Of a stretch of 64,000 bases of DNA, positions 43,321 to 53,769 are shown piece by piece (the stretch's first letter is position 1; each line of letters opens with the position of its first letter). Position numbers and translations under genes: made by a program. Origin of the DNA: Prorocentrum cordatum (lineage: Eukaryota; Sar; Dinophyceae; Prorocentrales; Prorocentraceae); assembly GCA_963575745.1 (NCBI GenBank), contig CAUYUJ010006335.1, forward strand, positions 1,035,893 to 1,099,892, in the 5' to 3' direction. The notes beneath the pieces were generated by a model. The model searched no databases. It saw only the letters and a program-made list of their open reading frames with translations, and had not been told where the DNA came from.

Positions 43321-43559
43321 AAGCAGTGGCGAAGCGTCCTGGCTCGCCTATAGGCCTATAGGCCCTGCCAAAGAATGTCCTAATAACCTTTTTGTTGTTT
43401 CAACGAAAAGTTCTTAGAACATTTCTGGTCGGGGTTGTCTTGTTTTAACACATCGGGCTTATGTTCTGAGAACCTTGTTTCTGTTCTTGGAACATTGAGG
43501 GGTTATGAGAATTCTTCTTGGTAGGCCTATAAGACTGCCGGGGCGGTCGGTCCCTGCTC
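43321..43559. repeat. 230-bp dispersed element, copy 2
   Basis: AAGCAGTGGCGAAGCGTCC start, GTTCTTAGAACATTTCTGG and TTGTCTTGTTTTAACACATC inside, GGGGCGGTCGGTCCCTGCTC end. The copy carries extra bases (CCTATAGGCCTATAGGCC) near its start and GGTAGGCCTATAAG near its end. Confidence 0.85.
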
Positions 43560-44735
43560 GAGCCAGGCCAGCTTGCGCTGGGCGCCGCCACCCGCGCGGG
43601 AATGGACCGAGTCCGGCCCCGACGCGGCCACGCGCCGCGCGGGCGGGAGCGACGGGGCCAGCGCCAGGGGCGCGGCGGCAGCCCGCGGCGCCGTGACGCG
43701 CGGCGGCGAGGCCGGGCTGCAGGCGCTGCGTCTGCTCATCTCAGCATCGCCGCTGGGCGCAGCTGGCAAGTGCCACGGCGCCGACATCGCAGAGCGGATT
43801 TCGTTCGGGTTTCATAGGGCGGATGGGCCCGGAGTGTCCCAGAGAATCTCGTTCCGGATTTCGACGTGAGTGTCGTGCGGGTTTCCTTTTTGGCCAGGAA
43901 CCAAGACTAAAACAAATCCGCGTGAAATTCATTTCGTTGTTCGATCGCCATTTCGGAGTTTGCATTGACAGAGATCCGCGCGCAAATCTGCTGCAGCACG
44001 TCTGCAAGGTCGGTGCGGTGACAAGTGTGGGCGCCGCCCTGGCGCGCCGGTTCTGGAGCCGCTGCTGGGCTGCTGGGTCCTTCTGGTCGGCGGCACGCTC
44101 TCCCTTGAGGTCCTGGCGCTGCAATGTTTCACAGCGGGCGTTTCCGCCCGCTTTTGCGCCCTGGGACCCTCACAGATCGATCCATCACGCAAAATGAGGC
44201 AAAAAGATGGGGTCAAGGGCTCTGGGCGAGATTTTTCTCCATGATGCATTTCTTGCGACGCCGGATCGCAGGGCATGGTCAGCCTTGTTCTAGGCCCCAG
44301 CCAGCGCAACTCCTCCCCCTCTGAGGCGGCCGTTGTTTGGTTGCTCGGCGCCTGCTGGGTGCTAGGCCGCTGCTGTTACAGGGGGACCGGTGCTCAGCAC
44401 CATGGGGTTGCGCCAGCACCCATTCAATCAAAGAGCTCTCAGACCGCGCGCCGCCGAGGAGTTCAGTTTAGTTCTCAAGCGCATCAAGAAAGAACAAAAA
44501 ACGTTTCTGGCTCGGGCTGGGGTGTTCGAGTCATTGCTTGACCCCCTGTTGTCGTTTCGCCTTGCGGCAACCATGCTGCTTACAGACTCCCATCTGGGAA
44601 TCAGTGGAAAACAGTCTCTGAACCCCCCAACCACTCTACCTGCTGTGTTGGCTATGTGAGGAGGCGCGAGCGTCGTTCCAGGGAAGGGCCCTATGGGCCG
44701 CTGAGAGCGGAGGGGCACGGGCGGAGAAAAGGCTT
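43560..44735. other. no gene recognised
   Basis: GC-rich sequence with no tandem structure. Short frames lack motifs. Confidence 0.35.
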
Positions 44736-44737
44736 CC

Positions 44738-46520
44738 TCAGGAGGAGTAAGATGGGGAGGCGGCAGGCTGAAAGACCTCACTGTGGGTCCAGCACGGGAG
44801 CGCGGCCGCGGGCGAGGGTGCTCGTTCATCGTAGATACAATCCTCGCCATCGGTATCCGTCTGCTTTGCCGCTCTGGTGGCGGGTCGAAGGAGAAAAAAA
44901 GCCCGCAGCTCCCCTATGTCGAGGCGCTGGAACTGCTCGCATAGCTCCGAATCAAAAAGCACACGACCGAGGCGATGCTCTGCATCGAGAAGTAGATCCT
45001 CGCCGGCCTCGGTGCAGGCGAGCGATTCAATGATTTGCTGCAACTGAGGCGCCCATGGGTGCCCTGTGTGGGGTACTCGACCTTCGACCAGATCGTCGTA
45101 TCTACCGACATGATACCTAGCATAGCCGCGCAGAACTGCCCGTGGAACTCCTTGCCCCCCGAAAGCTCCAGATACCACCTGGGCCCGCGCATCCTGGGTG
45201 CCAAGAAGAGGGGCCCAATACCGAACCTCCTGAGGACGTCGTGGTTTGAGAGAGTCTTAGCATGTCCAGAGCTCCATTCGCATGTGCCCGAGAGAATGAT
45301 CCTGCAGTTGCCTACGATGAACCCTTCGAGCCCATCGAAGCCCCTTGGCAAGAGAGGCCCCCCAGACTTGGCCCAAACCTCCATCCCAGACAGGGCGCAG
45401 TTGACGAGGGGCCCCTTGACGAGGTTCACCTTGAGCCTCCAGTGGGCATTGCAGTACCAGAAACTGCTCATGGCGTAGAAGCTGATCCGCAGCGCCCGCT
45501 GCCGTTTGCCGATCTCGGGCGCGGGGGAAAAAGTCGAAGAGAAATGGCCTCCTAGACAACGCGCGTGATGTTTGCAAGCGCCAGCGATGCCTTGAACTGC
45601 TCCTGCATGCAGGAGTCTGGCAAGCGAGTGCCCCCCTTGGCCTGCGAGAGAAACGATGTTCTCCTGCTTACTTATGTCCTGCGTCGCTCCCACCTCCTCC
45701 ATCCCTGCGCTGATCGCCGTGGTCTCCGCGGCTGAACCCGCTGCTACCCAGCTGTTCCTCCGCCGCCCACTTCCCCACTTTTAATACTTTGTTGGGTAGG
45801 TCGTCGACGGAGCCTGCGAGGGCCACTTGCCTCGCGTCCGTGCCCCGCGGGCGCCTGGGCTCTACTGCAGCGTGCCATCCATTCGCGCAGAACTGGTCAG
45901 CTGTGCGCTGCAGGACGGGCTGCGAGAAGGTGCGCATGAACATCAGGGCGGCATTGGTACCGCCTGGAAATACTCCGTTGCCAGGGCGGAAACGCAAAAC
46001 AGCCTGATTCAGATTCTATGTAATGCGCTTTTGTTGATGCGATCTCTGATGAACTCAAAATTGCCATGAGGATAGATATCCTCGATACTGGCCAGTGATG
46101 CTTCGTGCTCCAGTGAGAAAACAGCGTTCGTGGCACCGTGGCAGCGAAGCATATGAGAGACCCCGCCTTTCTGCATGCGGTAGCAGTTTATAACTTGCAC
46201 TGGCATGGCTGTTTCCCGTCTTCTCTTGTTTAGGCCTCCATAGACCCAGTCGGGTGGACTCCAGGGGTTGGTCTTCCGACGCAGGGCTCCAGCACGATAG
46301 TTGTGTCCTAGCGTGCGTCGCAATCGAGCTCGGCGCTCTTGGGAAGGCGGGCCGCCTGAGCAGCGCGCCAAGCCACAGGCGCGCGCTTCCACCGGCTGCA
46401 GGCCCAGAGTAACATCTTAAGTAGATCCGTCCCCTTGCAGTGGATCTCCATCGGTTCTAGACCCACCCCTCCTCTCCCTTGAGGGCGGCGATCGTTCGCC
46501 CGCGTAGGGTGATGCAATAT
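44738..46520 (-). pseudogene. decayed LINE reverse transcriptase (second class)
   Basis: Read from 46520 downward on the minus strand, pieces of one RT follow in order but in changing frames. First comes a P-x2-W...LPKSAEL segment (about 46350-46430), the usual motif before the fingers. Next is WVYGGLNKRRRETA, then ATNAVFSLEHEASLASIEDI (about 46060-46140), fitting motif A with its expected catalytic Asp replaced by Gly. Then ALMFMRTFSQPVLQRT (motif B area), and SVDDLPNKVL (motif C, with DD kept). The thumb follows, with EIGKRQRA, SFWYCNAHWRLKVNLVKG and SGMEVWAKSGGPLLPR. A C-terminal piece reads DDLVEGRVPHTGHPWAPQ and LGRVLFDSELCEQFQRLDIG. At least four frame changes and stops make it non-functional. 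It differs from the 57-62-kb RT and belongs to another class. It lies inside the proposed last intron of the FtsJ-like gene, on the opposite strand. Confidence 0.65.
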
Positions 46521-46857
46521 CCTGAGCAGCTCGGGGTGGCACTATCATTCGGGCCACGTCCTCCAGAATCGAATATTGAAGATGCATCGCGGCATCGACT
46601 CGAAATCGATCATGGCGAGTGCGACAGCTTCGAGATCATCGCGAGGTGGTCGATTCGAGTTGTCGATTTCGGACTGGACGTTGCCGAGCCAAGGAGCAGT
46701 GGCCGAGCACCCTCCGTTAGCTGCGGGAAGCTGCATGCGAGTGGCCCAAGCGGCTGCGCATGCTTGCGATTGAGGGAGAGCGCGGAACTGACGCTTGCGG
46801 GTCCGTGGCCTTTCCCCGCGATCATGCGGCTCAGCTTGTGAACTACGTAATATTTGC

Positions 46858-47240
46858 GTTGAGGGAGGGCGAGGCGGACCTCTTCTACCCTGCGGGCCCG
46901 AACTCGTTCGTTGTGTTTTCAAGCTGCGTCCCCGAGTTTCAAGGGGAGAGAACCACCCCGACCAGACACTTGGCGTTTACTAAACGGCCCTGGGCGTCTA
47001 CAAAAAGGTTTGCCCTGTTCGATTTCCTCTTTGGGCGCGTTTACTAAGCGACTTCGCGTGTCGGGGCGGCTATTATTGGAGTGGATTTTCTGGCCTCTAG
47101 AGTTGGTGATCGAGTCGCTCGATGGCATACGTCTGCGCTTCGAAGCCGTAGCTGTCCAGAGCTGGGAGAGGGCGAGGCGGAGCTCTTCTAGCCTGCGGGC
47201 CCGGACTCGTTCGTAGTGTCTTCGAGCCGCGTCCCTGAGT
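46858..47240. repeat. 80-bp duplication flanking a dispersed element
   Basis: 46858-46938 (GGGAGGGCGAGGCGGACC, CTGCGGGCCCGAACTCGTTC) and 47165-47240 (GAGGCGGAGCTCTTCTAGCC, TGCGGGCCCGGACTCGTTCG) are homologous and in the same orientation. GAGTCG-TCGATGGCAT recurs near 47110 and 47250. On minus the copies read LRDAARRHYERVRARRLEEL, a helix-like peptide that may belong to the upstream part of the decayed LINE. Confidence 0.5.
46950..47095. repeat. dispersed GTTTACTAAACGGCC element, copy 2
   Basis: ACCAGACACTTGGCGTTTAC, TAAACGGCCCTGGGCGTC, GCCCTGTTCGATTTCCTC, CGACTTCGCGTGTCGGGG and GGAGTGGATTTTCTGGCC match copy 3 at 53770-53960 in order. Confidence 0.75.
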
Positions 47241-47773
47241 TGGCGTTTGAGTCGTTCGATGGCATTGGTGTGCGCCTCGGAGGCGCAGTTGTCGAAGGCC
47301 CTGCCGAGTCTCCCTCTGCGCCCCCGCCGCTGTGCTGCGGCGGCTCGCCTGGCAGCCTGGAGCCGCTGGTCTGCGCATCGGTTTTGGAACAAAGAGGGGC
47401 GGCTCTGGAGGTCTTTCGACGGCGGCCCAGTTCGAAACGTGCATGAACACGCGACTGCTTCCATCCACTTTGCCCATCTCCTTCATCTGGTGCTATGATG
47501 TTCCAACCTACCTTAGCCTGGATCACCGGAAAGAACTCCATCCATCTTACAAATGCGACTGTTGCCATCCACCTTACAAACACGACTGCTGCCATCCACC
47601 TTGCCCTCCTCCTTAGAGCACGTTTCTTTTTTGCTTGGGGCATGACGGGCGTCGTGGCCCCCGCTCCCCCCTCGCCCCCTATGACGTAACTCTCCCCCCT
47701 CCAGTGCGCTCCGGGCAGTGCCGCCGTGCGCATTGGTGTTCGCGTGGGAATCCGCATAGGAGTCTGGTCTGCA

Positions 47774-47811
<38 letters not shown>

Positions 47812-47816
47812 TCGTG
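47774..47816. repeat. (GTC)n microsatellite
   Basis: Pure GTC followed by GCTCGTGGCTTGTCGCTC. A similar GTC tract with CTCGTCG units lies at 49060-49125 in the same orientation, with related flanks (GCGCGCGGGCGCGGCT). Confidence 0.9.
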
Positions 47817-47997
47817 GCTTGTCGCTCTTCACTCATAGTCGTCGTGCGCGCGGACGCGGCTGAAGCTTGTTTTTCATTCCGGGCCAATGACGGCAATCGT
47901 CCAGGGGGGGGTGGAAGGGGGTCGATGACGACACGTTTCGCGCCGGCGTCGTTTGGGAATGCCTGGGAATGGCGGAGGTCGGGTAGCGCCAGCATGT

Positions 47998-48300
47998 AGG
48001 TGGCGATTTGCACCACAACGCCTGTGTACACCACAGTGCCTGCGTGCACCACAGCGCCTGTGTACACCACGCCGTTTAGGTACACCACAGAAACCGCGTG
48101 CAACACAGCGTCAGTTTGTGCCACCGTGCCTGCGGGCACAAAAGGTTTTGTGCACACCGCAGCGCTTGCGTGCACCACGCCAGCCGTGTGCAACACAGCA
48201 CCAGTGTACACCACAATGCCTGCGTGCATTGCAGTGCCTCTGTGCGCCACGGCGCCTGTGTGCACCACAGCAACCGTGTGCAACCCAGCACCACTGTCTT
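47998..48300. repeat. CACCACAGCGCCTGTGTA array, orientation 1
   Basis: About eighteen units of 15-18 bp such as GTGTACACCACAGTGCC and GCGTGCACCACAGCGCC. The reverse complement matches 48730-49035. Confidence 0.85.
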
Positions 48301-48544
48301 ATACAGAATATTATAACGAATCCCTATGACAAACTGGGGCGCTTGTGGATTCCATGGGAAACAAAATATCATAATCCTTATGGACAACGGAGCGCCGCTG
48401 GAATCTACGAGTCCTCCCGAGTCCGCCCGTCTGCGTCCAGGAGGCTCCAGCCAAATTGGCCGTCCGAGAACCAAGTCGACCGATTCAATCGACCATTCTG
48501 CGGTGCGCGCTGGCATGCGCACGTTCCCCGTAGCGCCAGCCCGC

Positions 48545-48645
48545 ACGAGGGGGGGAAGGAAGAGGAGGAAGAGGAGGAAAAGGAGGAGGAGGAAAAGGAG
48601 GAGGAGAAGGTGGTGGAGGTGGACGAGGAGGGAGGAGGGAAGAAC
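48545..48645. repeat. GGA/GAAGAG purine tract
   Basis: GGAAGAGGAGGAAGAGGAGG and similar sequence to 48640. Confidence 0.85.
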
Positions 48646-48729
48646 GTCGCATTCGATGATCAACGCTGTCCTGACGTGGCGTCTGATTGTCCCCAGCAGA
48701 TCCTCACGTACATGCTCCTTTTTCTACCT

Positions 48730-49035
48730 GTCCCATGCACGCAGGCATTTCGGTGTACACCAGCGTTGCGTTGCACGCGGGTGCTGCGGTTTAGACACGC
48801 GCTGTGGCGTGCACGCGCGCTGCGGTGCACGCAAGCATCGTGGTGTACACAGGTGCTGCGTTGCACATGGTAGCTGCGGTGTACACATGTACACCGGCGT
48901 TGTAGTGTACGCAAGCACTGTGGTGTACACAAGCGCTGCGTTGCACACTTCTGTTCCGGTATACGCAGGCGCTGTGGTATACACGCGCGCCGTGCTGCAC
49001 GCGAGCGCTGTGGTGTACGCAGTCGCAGTGGGGCA
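48730..49035. repeat. GGTGTACACAAGCGCTGT array, orientation 2
   Basis: Inverted partner of 47998-48300: GTGGTGTACACAAGCGCTGC, GTTGCACATGGTAGCTGCGG. The arrays form two arms around a 430-bp centre. Confidence 0.85.
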
Positions 49036-49555
49036 GGTCGCCACCTACATGCTGCTCGCGTGGTCGTCGTCGTCGTCGTCGTCGTCGCTCGTCGCTCGTC
49101 GCTCGTCGCTCGTCGTGTCGCGCGCGCGGGCGCGGCTTCGGTGCCGGAGCCACTCGGTGGGGGCGGGGGGCGTTGCCTCATACCGCCCCGTCGCCCCCCC
49201 CCATGACGCCCGTCATCGCCAAACATTAAAAAACGCACTTTTAATCGGCCAGAAACCTCGCCGCCATTCGTGGCGGCCCCTCCCCGCCCTCCTTGTGGAG
49301 GTTGTGAAGGGCTGGGGGGAGGGGACCCTTCGGGTCACCTCTGCGGGTTCTGGTTTTTCCCTCCCCTCTCTTCCCCTCTTGACGCCATCCACCTTGCTCT
49401 CCTCCTTCGTCTGGTGTTATGATGTTCCAACCTGCTTCAGCCTTGGCCACCAGAAAAAATTCGAGCACCAGCAAAGTAACCGCAGAGGGTCTTCAATGAT
49501 GCCCCCCCCCCCAGGCTCTCGGCGGAGAATAGTAACTCGTCCCTCCTTCTCCTGT
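49036..49555. other. diverged direct copy of 47480-47830 sequences
   Basis: ATGATGTTCCAACCTGCTTC near 49419 matches ATGATGTTCCAACCTACCTT near 47494, with related flanks on both sides. The GTC tract is also shared. No gene seen. Confidence 0.5.
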
Positions 49556-49569
49556 GTGGTGGTGTGCTG

Positions 49570-49622
49570 GAGTGGAGGAGGAGGAGGAGGAGGAGGAGGA
49601 GGAGGAGGAGGAGGAGGAGGAG
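49570..49622. repeat. (GGA)n tract
   Basis: Pure GGA over about 50 bp. Confidence 0.95.
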
Positions 49623-50247
49623 GCCGCCAGGCGTTGAGCGATGGGATTTTTGAGCACTTCTCATGACCTCTCATGCACCCGCCGACAAGAATAATTAATT
49701 TCTAACTATTGCCGGGGTCCCAATCCGTCAATAAGCCGGCGTACAGATTCTTTGTTTCCCATTGTTGCCCGCGGGTTTATTAAAGACCTTTTGGGGTCAC
49801 CCAAAAACTTTAGGGCTTTCAGGTCTCGGGCCCCGGGAGACACTCGTCCGACACTGTTTCGACCTTGTTTCGGCACTCTTTCGACACTTTTCTTGGTGCT
49901 CGAAATTATTTCTGTGACGAGGGGCCCTCATTGGAAACCAGACCGACAACATTTGAAATTACCGATGGCGAGCTCATCTTCGGTGACGTCGCCGCTGCTC
50001 TCCTGTTGGGTGCCGCACAGAGCAAACATGTCCTGGGACGGGCACTCGGTAACGATGTCTGCCAGCCTGGAGTTGCGGTTTGCAGCGCAGGGGCCGAGAC
50101 CAGCCGTCCTGAGCAGCCCAGGAGAGGCCTCGGCCCGCGAGCCGCCGCGATGGCTGCTGCTGGGGGCTGAAGGGCCCTTGCGAGAGTATGGGCCTCGAAG
50201 CGTGTGAGGTGGCATGGTGTGTTCTCGCATGCTGCTGGGCTACCTGC

Positions 50248-50372
50248 CGCCGAGGAGGAGGAGGAGGGGGAGGGGGAGGAGGAGGAGGAGGAGGAGGAGG
50301 AGGAGGAGGAGGAGGAGGAGGAGGAGGGGGACTGCGGAGGAGGAGGAGGAGGAGGAGGAGGAGGAGGAATCC
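50248..50372. repeat. (GGA)n tract
   Basis: GGA with GGGGGAGGGGGAGG start and GGGGGACTGCGG centre, followed by C-rich CCCCTCCCCCCC. Confidence 0.95.
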
Positions 50373-50790
50373 CCTCCCCCCCCTTCCTCTTCCCCACGCC
50401 AGCTCCTTTGCATTCCCCTCTTGCCCGTTCTCCTACTCTCCAGTTTCTCCTCGTGCGTGGGGGGTGGAGTGGCAAGGGGGGGCAGGTGGGAAGCTCAGTG
50501 GGAGACAGGGGGCAGAACTGGGCAGAGACGGGAAAGGCCGAGGGAGGGATATGGAGAGACGCTGAAGCGGGTGGGGAACGGGGCAGGGCTCGGGAGGGGG
50601 CGAGGAGGGTGGGAGGGGGAGGGGGGACAGAGAGAGAATGGGAAGGAGACGGGGGGCGGAAAGCTTCACGGGTGGAGAAGAAGGTCGGAAGGACGGAGGT
50701 TGAGGGAGGCGTTGACAGGGGGAAGGGGCGGGGTGGGGCTAAGCGAAGGTTGAGGTGAAGCTCCGCGCGTCGTCTCGCGACCATGCCCAG

Positions 50791-50894
50791 GCAGCGTTCC
50801 GCAGCTGGACGTGGTCATGAGCGACATGGCACCCGACATGGGGGTCAACAAGCAGTTCGACCACCTGGAGAGCTGCTGCCTCGTAGAACTTGCT
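50791..50894 (+). CDS. ftsJ: FtsJ-like methyltransferase, exon E (motif IV, catalytic Asp)
   Basis: After the acceptor CCATGCCCAG the frame reads SVPQLDVVMSDMAPDMGVNK, then QFDHLESCCLVELA. E. coli RrmJ has VQVVMSDMAPNMSG, a short insertion, then YLVELA in the same place, so the match covers motif IV and the helix behind it. The Asp of SDMAP is the second residue of the K-D-K-E tetrad. The open frame continues past the homology (MGGTASLSARP), so the exon probably ends at a GT, GA or GC donor near 50883-50900. The last third of the domain (G-G-x-F/L-V-x-K and the final catalytic Lys and Glu) was not found downstream and may lie beyond the window. Confidence 0.75.
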
Positions 50895-51632
50895 ATGGGC
50901 GGGACCGCTTCTCTTTCAGCTCGGCCACGGCGAAAGTCAGGCAATCGCAAACATGGATCAAGGGAGCGTGGATTAGCGACAGGTCCCGTTTCACTGGGGG
51001 GTCGCTGATTTCCGCCGACGCCGAGCGATTCGGCACTGGCCGCATTTGGGGGAGGACACTTCCCCCGATCCATGGACTCGACGACCGCGCGCCAAATCCA
51101 TGGATCGCTAATTTATGTTTGCGCGCCCCGGAGAAGGGGGATTGGGGAGAGGTGGAACAGCCGAGTCGTCGGGAGATGCCCGCATGGTACATCGCTCGCT
51201 GCTCGGAAGCAGGTCAGGCAGAGATGGACATGTGGCACGTCAGACTTTCTGCGCCCCATCATTCTCTGCCCTCTTCCTCGCACTTTCCCTCGCTCTCTTC
51301 CTTCCGCTCCGCCCTGGGCCAGCCGCGCACGGTCGCCGCGTCGGGCGGCCGCCAGACCCGTGTGCACACCGCTGCTTGCGGCGTGGATGTGCGCGCCTGG
51401 TCGAAGCGTGCCCAGCCAAAAGTGCCCCCAGGGCCAGCGTCGCCATAACGGGGTGCCACCGACGAAGGCCCATGTTTCTCGATGGTCTTCAGGACGTGTG
51501 TCAGCCCAGAGAGTGTTTATCCCATTCGGCTCCGCCGATAGCACGCAGCCTGCGTCGGCATGCATTACTCCGCCTGCTCGTGCTGAAGAGCCTCGATGGA
51601 CCAGCACACGTTTGCGCTAGCACACGTTCTGA

Positions 51633-51860
51633 TCTAGGCCTCCCAGATGATCGGGTCAGAGTAGATGGTCGCAGGATCGCGACGCATCGCCGATGCATTG
51701 GCGATGCGGCTCGATGCGGAGCCCGATTGTCTCCACGCCGACGGCGCCGACTCATGGCCGACGTCGCCGCTGCATCGCCGATGTGTCGGCAAGGCACCGC
51801 CGATGCAGCTCGATCCTCCGACCCGATCTAGACGAACCCCAGCTTGGGAGGCTTCTGTAT
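51633..51860. mobile_element. MITE-like element, copy 1
   Basis: Starts TAGGCCTCCCAGATGATCGG and ends with the inverted GACGAACCCCAGCTTGGGAGG then CTTC. The inside has GCATCGCCGATGCATTGGCG and GATGCGGCTCGATGCGGAGC, words shared by copies 3 and 4. It has no ORF. Confidence 0.6.
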
Positions 51861-51884
51861 AAGGGTCATCGGAACTCCTCAAGG

Positions 51885-52030
51885 GCGGAGGCCTTCTCAG
51901 AAGTCGGCGGAACTTCTCAGACGCCCCCTTGCCTTCTGAGCTGCCGCCTCTGTATTCGAAGAAGGCTTGGAACACTTCTCAGAAGACCGAAGGCCTTCCG
52001 AGTCTTCCGAGAAGGCCCGCCCTCTCTGCA
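51885..52030. repeat. dispersed CTTCTGAGAAGG-type repeat, copy 3
   Basis: Contains GAGGCCTTCTCAGAAGTCGG, ACTTCTCAGACGCCC, AACACTTCTCAGAAGACCG and CCGAGAAGGCCCGCCC. Related to 1382-1520 and 6880-6935. Confidence 0.5.
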
Positions 52031-52054
52031 TTCTCCCCTTGGGATCGCCGCCGA

Positions 52055-52150
52055 AGCGCCGCTGCATCGCGAAAGCTTCGGCGATGCATCGGCGATACGG
52101 CGCGATCCTCGGACCCCTATCCACGCGGACCCCATTCGGGAGGCCTCTAT
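52055..52150. mobile_element. MITE-like element, copy 2 (3' part)
   Basis: Keeps GCATCGCGAAAGCTTCGGCG, GGCGATACGGCGCGATCCTC and the 3' terminus GCGGACCCCATTCGGGAGGC. A lone 5' terminus (TTAGGCCTCCCAGATGGGG) occurs at about 52350. The sequence after copy 2 (CTCGATGGACCAGGACACG) also precedes copy 1 near 51592. Confidence 0.5.
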
Positions 52151-53138
52151 ATTGAAGGGCCTCGATGGACCAGGACACGTGTGCGCTCGCACGCGTTCTG
52201 CGGATCATCATAGCTCCCCGTGGGCGCGAGCGCAGGCGAGGCAGGCGGCGACGCCGCGAGGTCGGTGGCCAGCGGCCGCGGGCGGGGGCGCACGCGGGTT
52301 GGCCCGGGAGCCGCGGGGGCAACGGGGGCGGCCAGGAGGGGGTGGTGAATTAGGCCTCCCAGATGGGGTCGGAGCAGCGCGCTGACCGAGGTTGGTACAC
52401 GGCACACGGCTGGTGGCTAGCGACGAGGCTGCGGCATGGGCGCGCGCGCGAGTGTCTTGCCAAATGGCGAAGGCGCACCCTCGCCTCGGAGAAGGAACAG
52501 ATACCGACACCGCTTCTGGTCCCTCGTCGCCATGGCTTGAGTCGTCTCGGCGTGCTCGTCAGAACTCACTCCTGGAGAGATGTGGGGGGTAATTAGCGGG
52601 AATCGGTGTCGTCGAGTTCCTCCAAAGGAGGCTGCGACATTAGCGCACGCGGCAGGCCCGCGAGATGGCGAAGGCGCACCTCCGTCAGGGCCCACCAGAT
52701 GGCGAATGCGCACTTGCGTCAGGTCCCGAGCTCTCAGACCTGGACGAGGACGCCGTGGCATTCGACGTGGTGGACGAGGTAAGCGCCGACGCGCTGGTAG
52801 ACGCGGGAGGCTTGCCTCTAGGCCCGGGGCATTTGCGACAGAGCCAGCGCAAGGCATTAACCGTGACCGCAAGCGGTCGTGCAGTCCGAGGAGCATGGTG
52901 TCCTGACTTGGCTCATTTGGTGTGGCATGCGGTTGCTTCGGGCGTTATCCGAGGGGCACGCAGGGTCTGGGTGGGAAGGCGCAAGATCTGCCGCCTTTGG
53001 CCCACAATCACGCATCAGCACGCAGAGCAGCAGCCGACGCCCAGCGAGAAGCTGGGCAAGCGGAAGCCGCGCCGATGACCATCGCTGCAGCCACCCCAGT
53101 GGTCCGAGCACCTGGGGCGCACACCACTCGTTGTTCTA

Positions 53139-53327
53139 GGCTTCCCAGATAGGGTTGGAGTAGATGCGGCCTGAGGATCGCACCGCATCGCCGATGCATC
53201 GGCGATGCGGCTCGATGTGGCGCCCGATTTTGTTAATGCCGACGGTGCCGATGCATCGCCGACGCATTGGCGATACGGCGCGATCCTCCGCCCCCATCTA
53301 CTCGGACCAGATCTCGGAGGCCTCTTG
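53139..53327. mobile_element. MITE-like element, copy 3
   Basis: Termini AGGCTTCCCAGATAGGG-TTGGAGTAG and CTACTCGGACCAGATCTCGG then AGGCC are imperfect inverted repeats of about 26 bp. Bases 53183-53210 form a perfect 28-bp palindrome centred on GATGCATC. Confidence 0.65.
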
Positions 53328-53561
53328 TTGTCGGACAGTGCCACAGGGGGGGGGCTTCGAGCTGCCAGGCGTGACCCCGACGGGTGGGTAGCTGCTCAGA
53401 CACGGCGCCGGGCGTCTCCCCCGATGGCGGGGTCCTCGGCCGGTCGCTGGGGCAGCTGCCCGATGGGGCTGCAGAAGATTGGAGGCGGCGGCGGGCGCCC
53501 AGATCGTGGCTGGTGTCTGGTGATCGCGTGTGCGCCAGGTCCCGCCGCCGCCCTCCGTAGC

Positions 53562-53768
53562 TCTGGGCCTCCCGGATGGGGTCGGAGCAGCTGGGGTCGG
53601 AGGATCGCGCCGCATCGTCGACGCATCAGCGATGCGGCTCGACGTGGAGCCCGACGTTCTTCATCCCCGCGTCGCCGGTGTATCGCCGACGTCGCCGATG
53701 CATCGGGGATGCGGCGCGATCTGTTCGGACCCCATTCACTTGGACCCCATCTGCGAGGCCTCCAGTAG
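53562..53768. mobile_element. MITE-like element, copy 4
   Basis: Termini GGGCCTCCCGGATGGGGTCG and TGGACCCCATCTGCGAGGCC are inverted repeats. The interior matches copy 3 (GATGCGGCTCGACGTGGAGC, CGTCGCCGATGCATCGGGGA). Confidence 0.65.
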
Positions 53769-53769
53769 T

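Noticed and set aside
49865-50230. Possible small gene (plus GELIFGDVAAALLLGAA or minus SRLADIVTECPSQDMF)
   Set aside because: Both strands give protein-like peptides over the same bases and neither has a recognisable motif or splice context. Left uncalled.
52665-53078. Plus frame with ELSDLDEDAVAFDVVDE followed by GTAAGC
   Set aside because: It looks like an exon with a canonical donor, but a 30-bp GATGGCGAAGGCGCACC repeat lies within it and no family is recognised.
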